A stretch of DNA of 64,000 nt, taken from IMG/VR virus record IMGVR_UViG_3300027797_000021, positions 1-64,000 of that record, one strand, 5' to 3'. Below the pieces are notes generated by a model that saw nothing but the letters and a program-made list of their open reading frames with translations, was not told where the DNA came from and ran no database searches. This stretch comes from a virus. The translations under genes were made by a program, and so were the position numbers. Of the stretch, positions 38,790 to 49,036 are shown piece after piece. Numbering within the stretch: the stretch's first letter is position 1; each line of letters begins with the position of its first letter.

Positions 38790-41700
38790 TTAGGGGTTGT
38801 AACTTATGAAGCTTGCTGGGAAAGTACCCAAGCCTAGGCTATATAGTTGCGCTTGGGTTTGATTAAATAATGTTTTTACAATAGTGGAAGACGCAAAATT
38901 TGCAGTGGAGAAAACAAAAATTATATTATATTTACCAAATTCGCCTTGATTAGCTAACTTACGTACGGAAAATTGAGTATATAATGCTAAACCGGCATCT
39001 GTTGAAATCGTTCCACCCTTGAAACGAGTAAGTGTTATTATAGCGGGATTAGTTCCAGGCGCAATGACACCAACATTTTCCACTCTTATTATATCTGGTC
39101 TACTTGCGGTTGAATCGGCAATTGGAACAACAGGCGGAACTGAAGTGGTGTCGGGTGGAAGACTGGCGATGTAAGCAGCTATCGCTGCCCAGTCTATTAC
39201 GTCTTCATCGCCAGGATCACCGCCACCATCTACTGTTTGCTTCCATATCCCTGTTATTCCGTGTATATCTATATCTCCAGTATAGGGAAAAACATTTGAA
39301 CTTTCTGAGACTTTAGTACTGCGTTGCAAGTTAAGGTCGTCAATGGCAGACTGAAAGTTTTTAGCTTCTGCAATAAAAGGTTGTGATTCTGGAATTATTG
39401 TTACAATATCAGGTATTAATTCTATACCTTTTCCGTCAATTGCTATTGTGGCAGTTAATGACAGGTCACAGTCGAACCCATAAGGTTCGTCCATTCCCTC
39501 AAATGAAGTAAACTTAGAAGATAATTTAAATGGATAGGAATTAAATCCTGAAGAAAATCCTATTCCTGAATTAAGGCTTCTGGTAGATGATGTACCAGCT
39601 GGTCTTTCCACCAATAGGTGAGGCCCAAGTCCAGCTATCCTTTGTAGTGACGGAGAATACTTCTTAGTATAGGCGAGTAGAGGTCCCCTCGCTGCGCCGG
39701 ATACCACAAATTTATAAAGTGAATAAGATGATGGTATGTTCTCGGTTATGCTTGGACTAGGAATTACCTCGGCATTGACGAACCCTACGTCTGGATTTGT
39801 GACTTCTACATAAAATGTAATATCTTCAACACTAAGTTCAGCTAATAAATTACGCTGAAACTCTGGCAGCTTTTCTAGCATTTTTGTTTTTAAATAAGTG
39901 AAAATACTAGGACTATTTGATGATGTATCTTTTGTTAAATTTCTAGCATAAACACTCTCGGAATCGACATTTTCAAATAAGATTTTTTCAGAATCTTCTA
40001 GGGCATCTGAATACATTACCCAAGATGAGTCCCAATCTGTAACAAAATTAATTAAAGATGAAGCTGTTGTTGGCTTCCTTTCTGATTGAGACTTGCAGTA
40101 TATCCCATAGGAAACCGCATTGAAAAGTAACTTGAAAGGCCCTTCAACTATTGCGGAAAAAACGTTGTTGTCATTTTCAATATTTCCATAATGAGATACA
40201 GCGTTATTGGAATCAACCACCTTATCTGGATAAGCTAAGTTATATACTGAGTTACAGTAAGCCAGTAAATTAAATGTTGTAGCAATAATATTACCCTTAG
40301 ATAGGGTGTCTACCAGATTGGTAGAAGCGGGAATAATTGCCCCTATAGGATACTGCGCAGAGGTAGTGGCTCCGGCCTTAAGGAAAACATTGTCGTTTGC
40401 TAAAGATGAAAAGTATTTATAGGTTTTTGGCGAACTAGCATTTCCGTTTATGAGTCTTGATCCAAATATTCCGTAATAGTCTTTTTCAAAAATATTATCC
40501 GAGAGAGACCATCCACCATTTTTGGTAGAGTCCACAAGATAGTTAGTGTCTATCATATCAACAGTGTTCGCAGTCGCTCCATCAGACATTGCTAACTGAG
40601 TTCCTGCATTTAACTTTGATGCATTTGGACATAGTGATAGATCTAATATTAATGTGCCAAATTTATTACCCGTAAAATCATTAATTTTTTCTGCCTGTTC
40701 ACGAGTAATCTCTGCGTCAGGAGACCAGACTAAAACATCATACCCAGAAATATCCGTTGTATCTATGTTCACTTTCCAATAGTCAGCTTGATTTTTATTT
40801 ATACCATTTTGTGCTAATGGATTGGTGAATTTTAGACGAGTAAGATTGAAGGGTGAGTTTTCAAGTCTATATATTGCGTATGGATTTGTATTTCCATTGT
40901 TTGTATTTTGGCTGTTTGAGCTCGTGCATAGCACTGCTGCTTTTACAGTTCTAGAAAAAGTTCCCGAAGATATGTCAGACTCAACACCATAGTAAACTTG
41001 ATTAAAATTGAGGCTTCTTTTAGTTCTTGCTATTATTCGCCAGTTAAAAACTTCATAAGTTCTATAATCTTTAATAGCTTTACTGGGCACTATAACCTGG
41101 TAGCCATTTTCTATTGGTTGATTATTCAAATTGATATTAGTATATTTTTGATCTATTTTTTTTATAGAAAAATTCTTTGAGCCATAGTAGTTTGGATCGA
41201 TTACAAATGACTCTTCGGGAAGTTCCTTGAAATATTTAACAGGATTTATTGTTTCGGAATATCGTAACTGAAATCCAAATACATTTCCAAGTTCATCTGA
41301 TTCAACTTTATTGTACATTAATTTTAAGTTTATTGGTTGTTGTGGGTCTAGAAATACTAAAATTCTATAAGGAATTTCCGGGAGAGAAGTGTTATTTTCT
41401 GTCCTGAATGGTTCTAGTAAAATCTTATATTTTCTTTTATTTGTAATTGGATTAATATAATCTTTTCCAAATTCATCTAATACTTTTATGCCTAGGCTAA
41501 TGATTATATCATCACTAATATAATCATCCAAAGATATTAGGGAAATAGATGATGGAGCTATCGCAAAGTATCTACTTGTATAGAAATAATGGCTAAATGA
41601 ATCTGGATTTACTTGATTTAAATCCAATAGTTCAGAGACTGTTTTCTTGTGTACGAAAGAATTACTGATTGTTATATTTTCCGTTGCAATAGAAGATGAA

Positions 41701-41936
41701 CCATTTAACCTTCTTAAAATACCTAGCTCATCTGCGTACATGATTTCTGAGGAAGATGTTTCTTTAATCTTATTTTCTATAATTATTTCTGAAACATCTG
41801 TAATAAATACATTTTTTGCCGGACTAATTGATTCCGAAGTAAACCAAGATATACCTGCGGCATGCAACGGGACCTTTGCCCCTATCTTTGTTGCTTTTTC
41901 CTTGCCAGAAGTAGTTAGATTGTCAAATATTTCCAT
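38790..41936 (-). CDS. Large baseplate/tail protein
   Basis: 1048 residues, beta-rich with a Gly/Asp/Pro-rich linker (KQTVDGGGDPGDEDVIDWAA) before a C-terminal domain of about 120 residues. A middle segment (GYDVLVWSPDAEITREQAEK, KFGTLILDLSLCPN) has the look of a Rossmann- or glutamine-amidotransferase-like core often found in large phage structural proteins, but catalytic residues are not evident. Function not recognised; baseplate assembly or adsorption is inferred from its place between fibre and wedge genes. Confidence 0.5.
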   Translation of the reverse strand: MEIFDNLTTSGKEKATKIGAKVPLHAAGISWFTSESISPAKNVFITDVSEIIIENKIKETSSSEIMYADELGILRRLNGSSSIATENITISNSFVHKKTVSELLDLNQVNPDSFSHYFYTSRYFAIAPSSISLISLDDYISDDIIISLGIKVLDEFGKDYINPITNKRKYKILLEPFRTENNTSLPEIPYRILVFLDPQQPINLKLMYNKVESDELGNVFGFQLRYSETINPVKYFKELPEESFVIDPNYYGSKNFSIKKIDQKYTNINLNNQPIENGYQVIVPSKAIKDYRTYEVFNWRIIARTKRSLNFNQVYYGVESDISSGTFSRTVKAAVLCTSSNSQNTNNGNTNPYAIYRLENSPFNLTRLKFTNPLAQNGINKNQADYWKVNIDTTDISGYDVLVWSPDAEITREQAEKINDFTGNKFGTLILDLSLCPNASKLNAGTQLAMSDGATANTVDMIDTNYLVDSTKNGGWSLSDNIFEKDYYGIFGSRLINGNASSPKTYKYFSSLANDNVFLKAGATTSAQYPIGAIIPASTNLVDTLSKGNIIATTFNLLAYCNSVYNLAYPDKVVDSNNAVSHYGNIENDNNVFSAIVEGPFKLLFNAVSYGIYCKSQSERKPTTASSLINFVTDWDSSWVMYSDALEDSEKILFENVDSESVYARNLTKDTSSNSPSIFTYLKTKMLEKLPEFQRNLLAELSVEDITFYVEVTNPDVGFVNAEVIPSPSITENIPSSYSLYKFVVSGAARGPLLAYTKKYSPSLQRIAGLGPHLLVERPAGTSSTRSLNSGIGFSSGFNSYPFKLSSKFTSFEGMDEPYGFDCDLSLTATIAIDGKGIELIPDIVTIIPESQPFIAEAKNFQSAIDDLNLQRSTKVSESSNVFPYTGDIDIHGITGIWKQTVDGGGDPGDEDVIDWAAIAAYIASLPPDTTSVPPVVPIADSTASRPDIIRVENVGVIAPGTNPAIITLTRFKGGTISTDAGLALYTQFSVRKLANQGEFGKYNIIFVFSTANFASSTIVKTLFNQTQAQLYSLGLGTFPASFISYNP

Positions 41937-44900
41937 TATTCTTCCTCATGGTCTGGATGCAATTGCGAGTAATCAGATATATAGTACGGAGTAGAGCCCA
42001 TCAAACCCATTTGATATTGATCGTATCTATTTAGCGGAATCCATTTTGGAGGTGACCAATTTGGTGTCGAATTATATGCGTAAATAATCTCTGCATTGGA
42101 GTGCTCATATGCAAAGCTGGGAGTTGCTAATATCTGTGAGTTTTGTTGCCTATTTATTGTATATATATTTGGTAGTGGGATATCATTCTCATCACTATAT
42201 TGGATAGAATCGTATGACTCATGCCAGTAAATAACATCTCCAGATATAGTAACGTCATTGGACAAAAGAACTTCTCCACTAGAAGTCAAAATAGACGTAA
42301 TAGCTTCTTCGTTAGAGATATTTACCCGAGCAAACCAGTATCCCGGCGTGCTTGAGTCACTGGCTGTAATTTCATTAGATATGGTAAATTCTCCATTTGA
42401 ATTAGTATTAATCACATAATCTGGCGTAGCTGCAAACAAGTCTTTTAACGTCCTGCCGACATTCCAGGAAAGCTGGACTTCATTATTAAAGGGTTTATTC
42501 TTCCAGTAAATTTTTCCAGATATTGATACCTTACTGATGCCATCGGCATTTATGTTAATGTCGGACGCAGCTGCCTTAACTGACAAATTAAATGGGTCAT
42601 TTCTATTTATTGCAAATGGCACCTTTAAGATGTATCCTTCGGAAGAGCTATTTTGCTCACCATTCGGGGTGGCAGATCCTATTCCAACAATATCAATTAC
42701 TCCCTCGCGATATACTGCTGGTATGTCACCATCATATCGAATGATGGCTGTTGCTAATCCATTATCGCTTGTCGTTATGAATGATGGTGTAGCTGAAATT
42801 AAATCACCAGAAATAGCAAATGTTTGACCTGGCTTTAGATTATATTGATTATCGTGAGATACCAAAGATAAATACATTAAATCTGAAGTAGAGTCAGAGA
42901 TGTATGCTGGTGATAAATGAGCTTCAACATGCGAAAATGGATAATCTTCTTTACTGACATATATGTATCCTTCATCTATCGGATTTAAGGATGAATTCAG
43001 ATGTAAATTAATTGGATATGTAATGTCGTTAATTGAATTTTCATAAGTAATATTATATGAAGAATTTGAGTTTGGAGTTGAGCTGAAATAAATTACTGAA
43101 TTATATGCGTCAGCAATAGGGTCATAAACGTCATTATCGAGATACCATGCATTATTTACCTTATACGAAACTAAGTATTCCCTATCGTATATGAATGGTG
43201 TGGCTGCACTTTGGGGTGTAGCTTCATTGGTCAGTGTAATTTGATTTTCGCTTACAAGTATAGTATCTAATACTTCTTTGCCAGTATAATTATCTAAGAC
43301 TGATACATTAGATATGTCTTTATACGCTAAATAAATTATTTCATTTGCGCTGGCATTAACTATTTCAGAGTTTTCAAAAGTTAATTTTCCAGGAGTAGCG
43401 GCGTCTTCAAATGCCATATTTCTATAGTTCTGACCATCAACATCAACAAGTACGGGGGCGCCATTCCTAGGCGTATTTAAAAGGTTGACACTGAAGAATC
43501 TTCCACTAGAAGATTCCGTAACTGGATTTGCATATATGTAATAATCATTTTCTTCCAGGTATATCCAACCCGTGTGTAGTGCTGATCGCTGTTCTTGAAT
43601 TAAAAACTTATCTTTTTTAGCATGTACGTCTATGTAAGTTTCTACATCTTGACTAAACGAAGAATTTAAATTATTTAAAAGCGCATCTTGAGATTCAACG
43701 TATGCTTGAACTGAATTTTGTGCAGTATTTAATGTAGCGTCTTTTATGATATATACATCATCTTGGAGAAGGCCGAAAGATTCTTTACTCAAATAAATTT
43801 TACTTAAAAAAGAATCAGTATTAAAATAAGAATTTAGCGGATTCTCCCCGGTCTCATATACGTTATCTAGCGAATCTATGTATCCACCAAAAAGATTAGG
43901 AGTTGTTTGGGCTGTAAACGATTCATAGGCATCAAAATATATTGGATAATAACTTGATGTAGCTGATTCGATCAGCAAGTAGTGTGGTGTTGACGCGTAA
44001 TTAATTGTTGCAGAGTTAAAATAATTAGATGATCCGAGCGATATATTTGAAGAGCTGAATGGTTTCCATTTTATGTTTGGAGAAGATGGAACTAAATACT
44101 GCGAATTGTCATCTGGATTAATGGTTCTCCCGCCAATAATATTTGTTTCTATATCTTCTGATCCAAAGTATCCAACCCCATTTGGAGCGCTGACGTCTAC
44201 ATAAAGATACTGAGGCGTTGCGTCGAATGGTAAGATTACTCTATCTAACATCTCATTTACGTAAATGGACTTTGTCGAGGTACCTAAGATGGTAGGATCA
44301 TTTTGCGGATTCAGACTAAAAGTAGATTGTAATGGGTTCGTGTTTAAGGATGCTATCTTTGTTGAGTAATCGGTAGATCCAATTTTTATATTAGCGTCTT
44401 GGGGGCGCCTATTTGGAGTGGCCATTGATATTTGAGAATTGACAGTTGGGTTAACGTAGTAACTTGGAGTACTAGTGGAAAATGAAGCACGATAGCTTGC
44501 AGTTGCAAGAGAAGTATCGTATGCTTGGGACACATAATTCCATCCGCCATTTGAGAATACTATTTTTACTGAAGAAGCGTCATTGAAGGTAATACTATTA
44601 GTTATAGGAGACGCGTGAGTATTGAGGTAGATCTGATTATATACTTTATCTTTGAATACTACATCAGGAATGGTATTGCCCTCTTGATCAAATATTCTAA
44701 TATAGTTAAATTCTGGACTAGCAGAACTTGTAGCTGGTAATCTATTGCCAACATAAAAATCTTCTCTATTAGTATAGTTTAAATTTGAATAAAATGTAGA
44801 AGGAGTGGTGTAGTTATCATGTGGTGGCATTATTATTTCATATGTCAGCCCAACTCCAACATCGGCTTTATTGACATTATTTACTTTCCCAGTGCCTGAG

Positions 44901-47404
44901 ATATGAAGACCATCGGATTTAGTTACAACTCTTAAAGCCAAGTTATTGGTGGGTGTTGTGCCACCAAGTTGTGCGCCAGGAATAGTAATTACATTACCTA
45001 CTTGGTAGTTTGAACCACCGCTGGTTACGGTAACTACAATGTTTCCAGGAACAAAACCATTAAGCGACCCAGTTTTCTGAATAGTAAATACTGCGCCAGA
45101 ACCAGCAGTGCCAGAGGATCCCCCAGTGACTGTGCCCGTTACTCCAGTAACGGTTCCCGACCAACCTGCAGTGCCAGTTCCAGTCCCAGGTCCAGTCGCA
45201 GTAAAAACAGTACCAATCGTATTATTTGCTGCGCCAATTGCGGTAAAGTCCGTTGTACCAACGGTGACTATAGTGTAACTCTGTCCACTGGCAAAATTAC
45301 CTGCAGAGGTGACATTGTTCCCCGTAAAACTTGCAGTGCCAGTTCCAGTTCCAGGTCCAGTCGCAGTAAAAACAACACCAACCGTATTGCTTGCTGCGCC
45401 AATTGCGGTAAAGGATGTATTTCCAACTGCGGAAATAGTGTAAACTCTTCCAGTCACAAAACTACCTGCAGTGACTGTAACTCCCGCAACGGTAAATGTT
45501 GTACTGCCGTTAGTATCAAGTGCAGACTTTGGGTTTTGGTTACCCGAAAAATAAAACTGAGTAGTGCTGGCTACGGTAACTGTTCTTGTAGTATCATAGG
45601 AACTCGGTATTGTACCAGTTATCGCAACGGTGTCACCGTTACTAAGGCCATGAGGTGCTGATGTAACGTAGGATGTTGTAGCAAAGGTTGTAGAGTAACT
45701 GGCGCCAGATATGTTAACAAACTTTCTTCTGCCAGCATTATAGTCTTGGACTGTTCTTAGGTATCTAACGTACCATGAATAGTCCACAAGGATTGGCGTG
45801 TAGGCATACTCTATTCCGGTCTTATGTACTCCGGCTATAGACATTGACCCATCGAATGATATAGTGGATTTCTCTAATGATTCTAGAATGAATCTTCCGT
45901 CAGAAAAATCTCCAATACCTGGCTGATAATATTCCGATAGCGGAGATGCGTCCGTATCATATATGGCAGGTATTCTAGATATACCTTCTCCGTCCATCCC
46001 AGAGTAGTCCCAAGTTCCCTCACCCCATCTAACATATCCTATATTAGATGGGTATCTATTATTTAAGTCTTCTACTAGATCTTTGAACATTTTTTCTGGC
46101 TTACCAGAAGGGGAAAAATACGGTGTTGTTTTTTCTAAATCTGAAATTTCATAAATACTTGGAAAAGCTTGAGTGCTGTCAGAGTCTACGTCTACGCCAT
46201 AAGCCTTCCATATGTCCAACTCTCTTCTTAGTGTTCTCTTTAGACCGTCACTATGGATTCCTGGAATATTCTTAGATACATCTAATATTCTTTGCTTGTA
46301 TCTTAAGTTAGTTTCTTTATATAGTCTTTCTAGGCCTACTCTTGCGCCAAATTCATCAAAGTTATTAAATATATTAACTGCATATTGCTCGTAAGGAGTT
46401 CCGTTTATGGAAAGCGTTACATACTCTCTCATGACAAGGATCTGTTTATCCATTGGATTATAATAATAAACATGATCTGTTATTCTACTTCTGTGAAAAT
46501 CTGATAAAGAATTTACAGGTGAAAGGATAACATCATCGCCTACAATGGTCTGGAGATTAGTTGGCACATCATAAGAGACATAGGCCCATGCAAGCATGTT
46601 TTCATCGGCGCTATTAATGTACGCATTAATATCCCTTAGGTCGATCTCCGAAACAATAGCATCTATGTTTTCTTGAACCAATGCTGTCAGAAATTTACCA
46701 CCTGTAGACTGAGGGATAGCTAAGGAGGGGGTAGCGGGCTCTAGGGAGTCATCAAATAACTTTGTCCACGTTGGAAATCTTCTTAAGATATTCCTTGCTG
46801 AATTTGATATTACTGGAGACGTAGGCTCGTGTATGCCTATTTCCAAATAAAATAGCAGTCCCAGCGTGGATACGTCTATATTCTCAGAGAATATTTCAAG
46901 TTCTATTTTTATCCATGGCTTAGCGTTTCTAATAAATATAATATTAGAATCAAACGATAGAGAAGACTTTAGCCATGGACCATCTTCCGTATCTGACTCA
47001 TGCATCTGGATATTGAAAGAAGGTACTTCAAATCCTGGTAAGTTTGTAAAGGTATGTTTATAGGCTAGAACGTCTATTCTTGAGCTAGTATCCAGGAAGC
47101 GTATTAAGTCAGGCGTAGCTGGCTCATAAACTATTTCACCGGCATTAGTTACGTACAGTGCATTTGCGCTAAGGGGCGTCGACATATCATTAGAATAGGA
47201 TGGTGAGGTTACTTCCGTGCCCACGTAAGTGTTGTCACCGATTAGATTAAGGCCATAGCGAGATCTGGTATATGAGTAGTTATTGTACTGACTATTGCTA
47301 TATAGGTTTACGGGATTAGTACTTGTCCATAGCGAATTTCCCGTTAAAGAGTCATATGTTTTAGTGAAATCTCCACTTTTAAAAAGTAACAAGTACTGCT
47401 TCAT
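41936..47404 (-). CDS. Giant tail-fibre/baseplate protein with repeats
   Basis: 1822 residues. After a helical N-terminal third (GARVGLERLYKETNLRYKQR), residues about 560-830 hold a repeat-rich insert: an HGLSNGDTVAITGT segment typical of phage fibre domains, then two near-identical modules ending FTATGPGTGTGTA (DNA repeats at 45167 and 45332). Beyond residue 1000 the protein is beta-rich with about fifteen (A/S)TP tripeptides before turns. The style is that of a large host-binding or baseplate-linking protein. A palindromic TATAAATA promoter-like sequence lies upstream. Confidence 0.65.
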   Translation of the reverse strand: MKQYLLLFKSGDFTKTYDSLTGNSLWTSTNPVNLYSNSQYNNYSYTRSRYGLNLIGDNTYVGTEVTSPSYSNDMSTPLSANALYVTNAGEIVYEPATPDLIRFLDTSSRIDVLAYKHTFTNLPGFEVPSFNIQMHESDTEDGPWLKSSLSFDSNIIFIRNAKPWIKIELEIFSENIDVSTLGLLFYLEIGIHEPTSPVISNSARNILRRFPTWTKLFDDSLEPATPSLAIPQSTGGKFLTALVQENIDAIVSEIDLRDINAYINSADENMLAWAYVSYDVPTNLQTIVGDDVILSPVNSLSDFHRSRITDHVYYYNPMDKQILVMREYVTLSINGTPYEQYAVNIFNNFDEFGARVGLERLYKETNLRYKQRILDVSKNIPGIHSDGLKRTLRRELDIWKAYGVDVDSDSTQAFPSIYEISDLEKTTPYFSPSGKPEKMFKDLVEDLNNRYPSNIGYVRWGEGTWDYSGMDGEGISRIPAIYDTDASPLSEYYQPGIGDFSDGRFILESLEKSTISFDGSMSIAGVHKTGIEYAYTPILVDYSWYVRYLRTVQDYNAGRRKFVNISGASYSTTFATTSYVTSAPHGLSNGDTVAITGTIPSSYDTTRTVTVASTTQFYFSGNQNPKSALDTNGSTTFTVAGVTVTAGSFVTGRVYTISAVGNTSFTAIGAASNTVGVVFTATGPGTGTGTASFTGNNVTSAGNFASGQSYTIVTVGTTDFTAIGAANNTIGTVFTATGPGTGTGTAGWSGTVTGVTGTVTGGSSGTAGSGAVFTIQKTGSLNGFVPGNIVVTVTSGGSNYQVGNVITIPGAQLGGTTPTNNLALRVVTKSDGLHISGTGKVNNVNKADVGVGLTYEIIMPPHDNYTTPSTFYSNLNYTNREDFYVGNRLPATSSASPEFNYIRIFDQEGNTIPDVVFKDKVYNQIYLNTHASPITNSITFNDASSVKIVFSNGGWNYVSQAYDTSLATASYRASFSTSTPSYYVNPTVNSQISMATPNRRPQDANIKIGSTDYSTKIASLNTNPLQSTFSLNPQNDPTILGTSTKSIYVNEMLDRVILPFDATPQYLYVDVSAPNGVGYFGSEDIETNIIGGRTINPDDNSQYLVPSSPNIKWKPFSSSNISLGSSNYFNSATINYASTPHYLLIESATSSYYPIYFDAYESFTAQTTPNLFGGYIDSLDNVYETGENPLNSYFNTDSFLSKIYLSKESFGLLQDDVYIIKDATLNTAQNSVQAYVESQDALLNNLNSSFSQDVETYIDVHAKKDKFLIQEQRSALHTGWIYLEENDYYIYANPVTESSSGRFFSVNLLNTPRNGAPVLVDVDGQNYRNMAFEDAATPGKLTFENSEIVNASANEIIYLAYKDISNVSVLDNYTGKEVLDTILVSENQITLTNEATPQSAATPFIYDREYLVSYKVNNAWYLDNDVYDPIADAYNSVIYFSSTPNSNSSYNITYENSINDITYPINLHLNSSLNPIDEGYIYVSKEDYPFSHVEAHLSPAYISDSTSDLMYLSLVSHDNQYNLKPGQTFAISGDLISATPSFITTSDNGLATAIIRYDGDIPAVYREGVIDIVGIGSATPNGEQNSSSEGYILKVPFAINRNDPFNLSVKAAASDININADGISKVSISGKIYWKNKPFNNEVQLSWNVGRTLKDLFAATPDYVINTNSNGEFTISNEITASDSSTPGYWFARVNISNEEAITSILTSSGEVLLSNDVTISGDVIYWHESYDSIQYSDENDIPLPNIYTINRQQNSQILATPSFAYEHSNAEIIYAYNSTPNWSPPKWIPLNRYDQYQMGLMGSTPYYISDYSQLHPDHEEE
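45167..45248 (-). repeat. 82-bp direct repeat, copy A
   Basis: This copy matches 45332..45413 with about six mismatches by my count, at a distance of 165 bases (55 codons). Both copies code TAIGAA(S/N)NTxGxVFTATGPG on the minus strand, a module widespread in phage fibre proteins. Confidence 0.85.
45332..45413 (-). repeat. 82-bp direct repeat, copy B
   Basis: Second copy of the repeat at 45167..45248. The differences fall mainly at third codon positions or between similar residues, so the copies have been kept as protein modules since duplication. G+C is higher than in the surrounding gene. Confidence 0.85.
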
Positions 47405-47462
47405 TTAATCCTCAGTTTAACTAAAATTAATGTTTAAATAAAGTATATTATAATATATATTT

Positions 47463-47474
47463 TATTTATAAATA
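47463..47474 (-). promoter_or_regulatory. Candidate late promoter TATAAATA (palindromic)
   Basis: TTATTTATAAATAA is a perfect palindrome containing TATAAATA on both strands, the core of T4-type late promoters recognised by a phage sigma factor. On the minus strand it stands about 60 bases before the ATG of 41936..47404; a TATAAT box follows closer to the gene. AT-rich gaps produce such words by chance, so support is weak. Confidence 0.35.
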
Positions 47475-47482
47475 ACTTATTC

Positions 47483-48652
47483 TTAATAAGTTGTCGATCC
47501 CATTATAACAGAATTTATACTAACAGTTCCAGCTGATATATACTTTTTAATGCCTTGTAACGAAAAATCTTGTAGTGGCAGCTCTTTTCCATCGGCGGTA
47601 ATGCTAGATACAATTGTATTTCTTATATAATCAGAAGATCTGTTAATTTGGTTTTCAATTTGGGTCAAGGACATGGTATCCCCTATGGTTAGTGAATTTA
47701 AATACCTCTTAACGAATAATGATGCTTGATTTGCAATGCCGGAAGCCAAGGTCGCAGATACACCCATGGGGATTCTAATGGTAGCTGCAACTGAAACTGT
47801 AACTTTTTCTGCTATTCTAACATTGAATTTAACACCTACTGGCTTGACTGCGTTAACTGCTAATAAAATATTTTGAGGAAGATTACCTAATCCACTACTT
47901 GTTTCTGGGACTACTACAATATCGCAAGATCCTATTCCATAAGAGCCTTCTCTAATTCTAACATCTCTTACGCCCCTCACTCCTAAGGCAGCAAACCTTA
48001 CTGATTCTGCACTCCCCACTGCCTTTGACTTAATCGACGCAATTATTCTTCTTCTAAAATTAGAATCAGATTCTGAATTTATATTAGAATATACTTCTTT
48101 TGGATTATTACAAAATATGATTACTCCAGCTGGGGAAAAGAAATTGTGCTTTGTCAAAGAATTAACTGGAGCTACGTACGCATTGTCCGAGAAATTTGGT
48201 TCTACCCTACCGTAGGCTCTGGTTGAACCTGTTGGAATTACTACATCACCAGCTAGTTTAAAGCCATATTGTTTTGATATAAAATTTGACACGTCATTAT
48301 AAACCAGTACATCTTTTGGAATAGTTATAGCCGAGCTATGAGCTTTATTTATGAAGAATTCTATATTGAAGGACTGTCTATCTTGAGAAGCGTAATCTGT
48401 TATACTCTTTCTTGTTATCCCATAAAGATCGCCAATCAGATCTAGATTCCTACCAGAGGCACTAGATAGGTCCCCTTGCGTTATGTTGAACCTTAGTGCT
48501 TCGTAAAGATCTGATATTTCAGAACTAAAAGCTTCCGCAAAAGCTCTAGCAATGGAACCTGGATAGACTGCCGATATTGCTGCGTCTTTTTGTAAAGAAT
48601 TCAATATACTTACTAATATATCTGATTTACTTTTAATACCATAAACGGACAT
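47483..48652 (-). CDS. Baseplate wedge protein, gpJ/T4-gp6-like
   Basis: 389 residues matching the baseplate J family plan: helical N-terminus (AFSSEISDLYEALRFNITQ, GRNLDLIGDLYGI), the family's NINSESDSNFRRRIIASIKS and RFAALGVRGVRDVRI strands, SYGIGSCDIVVVPE, and a C-terminal IANQASLFVKRYLN plus LTQIENQINRSSDYI. J-like proteins build the wedges around the hub of contractile tails. It lies directly before the gp25-like gene (3-base gap), as in many myoviruses. Confidence 0.8.
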   Translation of the reverse strand: MSVYGIKSKSDILVSILNSLQKDAAISAVYPGSIARAFAEAFSSEISDLYEALRFNITQGDLSSASGRNLDLIGDLYGITRKSITDYASQDRQSFNIEFFINKAHSSAITIPKDVLVYNDVSNFISKQYGFKLAGDVVIPTGSTRAYGRVEPNFSDNAYVAPVNSLTKHNFFSPAGVIIFCNNPKEVYSNINSESDSNFRRRIIASIKSKAVGSAESVRFAALGVRGVRDVRIREGSYGIGSCDIVVVPETSSGLGNLPQNILLAVNAVKPVGVKFNVRIAEKVTVSVAATIRIPMGVSATLASGIANQASLFVKRYLNSLTIGDTMSLTQIENQINRSSDYIRNTIVSSITADGKELPLQDFSLQGIKKYISAGTVSINSVIMGSTTY

Positions 48653-48655
48653 TTA

Positions 48656-49036
48656 TTAATCTCCTAGATTTTGACTTATTGATAACATAATGGGTTCGTC
48701 TATATCGGATACTATGTGAATATCAAACTTAATAGTATCCCTGCTGGTTGGAACAGCGGTAATCTTAATGTTGCGTCCCTTGAAAAGGCCTTCTTTTTGA
48801 AGCCCAGCCATAATGAGAGCTTTACCAAATTCTGCTGTCTCTTTTGTCTGTGGCAGTCCGTAGAGTCTGGATAAATCTATTCCGAGTTGTGGATATATAT
48901 AGAAATCTCCAGGCTCTGTCATTAGCCTTAGGTAGATTTGCTGGATATCTTCATGCAAAGAGGATGGAGCCAATCCGAGATCCCTTTTTCCATCGATAAC
49001 AAAATCTCCATCTAAGGTAAAATATAGGTCACTCAT
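48656..49036 (-). CDS. Baseplate wedge protein, gp25/gpW-like
   Basis: 126 residues. The block HEDIQQIYLRLMTEPGDFYIYPQLG, followed by a helical AEFGKALIMAGLQKEGLF and beta strands at the C-terminus, matches the T4 gp25 / lysozyme-like wedge fold (also gpW-type) in order and length. It would join the J-like protein in each wedge. The stop overlaps nothing; its ATG overlaps the next gene by 8 bases. Confidence 0.75.
   Translation of the reverse strand: MSDLYFTLDGDFVIDGKRDLGLAPSSLHEDIQQIYLRLMTEPGDFYIYPQLGIDLSRLYGLPQTKETAEFGKALIMAGLQKEGLFKGRNIKITAVPTSRDTIKFDIHIVSDIDEPIMLSISQNLGD

Noticed and set aside
41936-47404. Intein or frameshift in the fibre gene around the high-G+C insert
   Set aside because: The frame is uninterrupted and no intein-type splice motif is seen; modular insertion explains the composition better.
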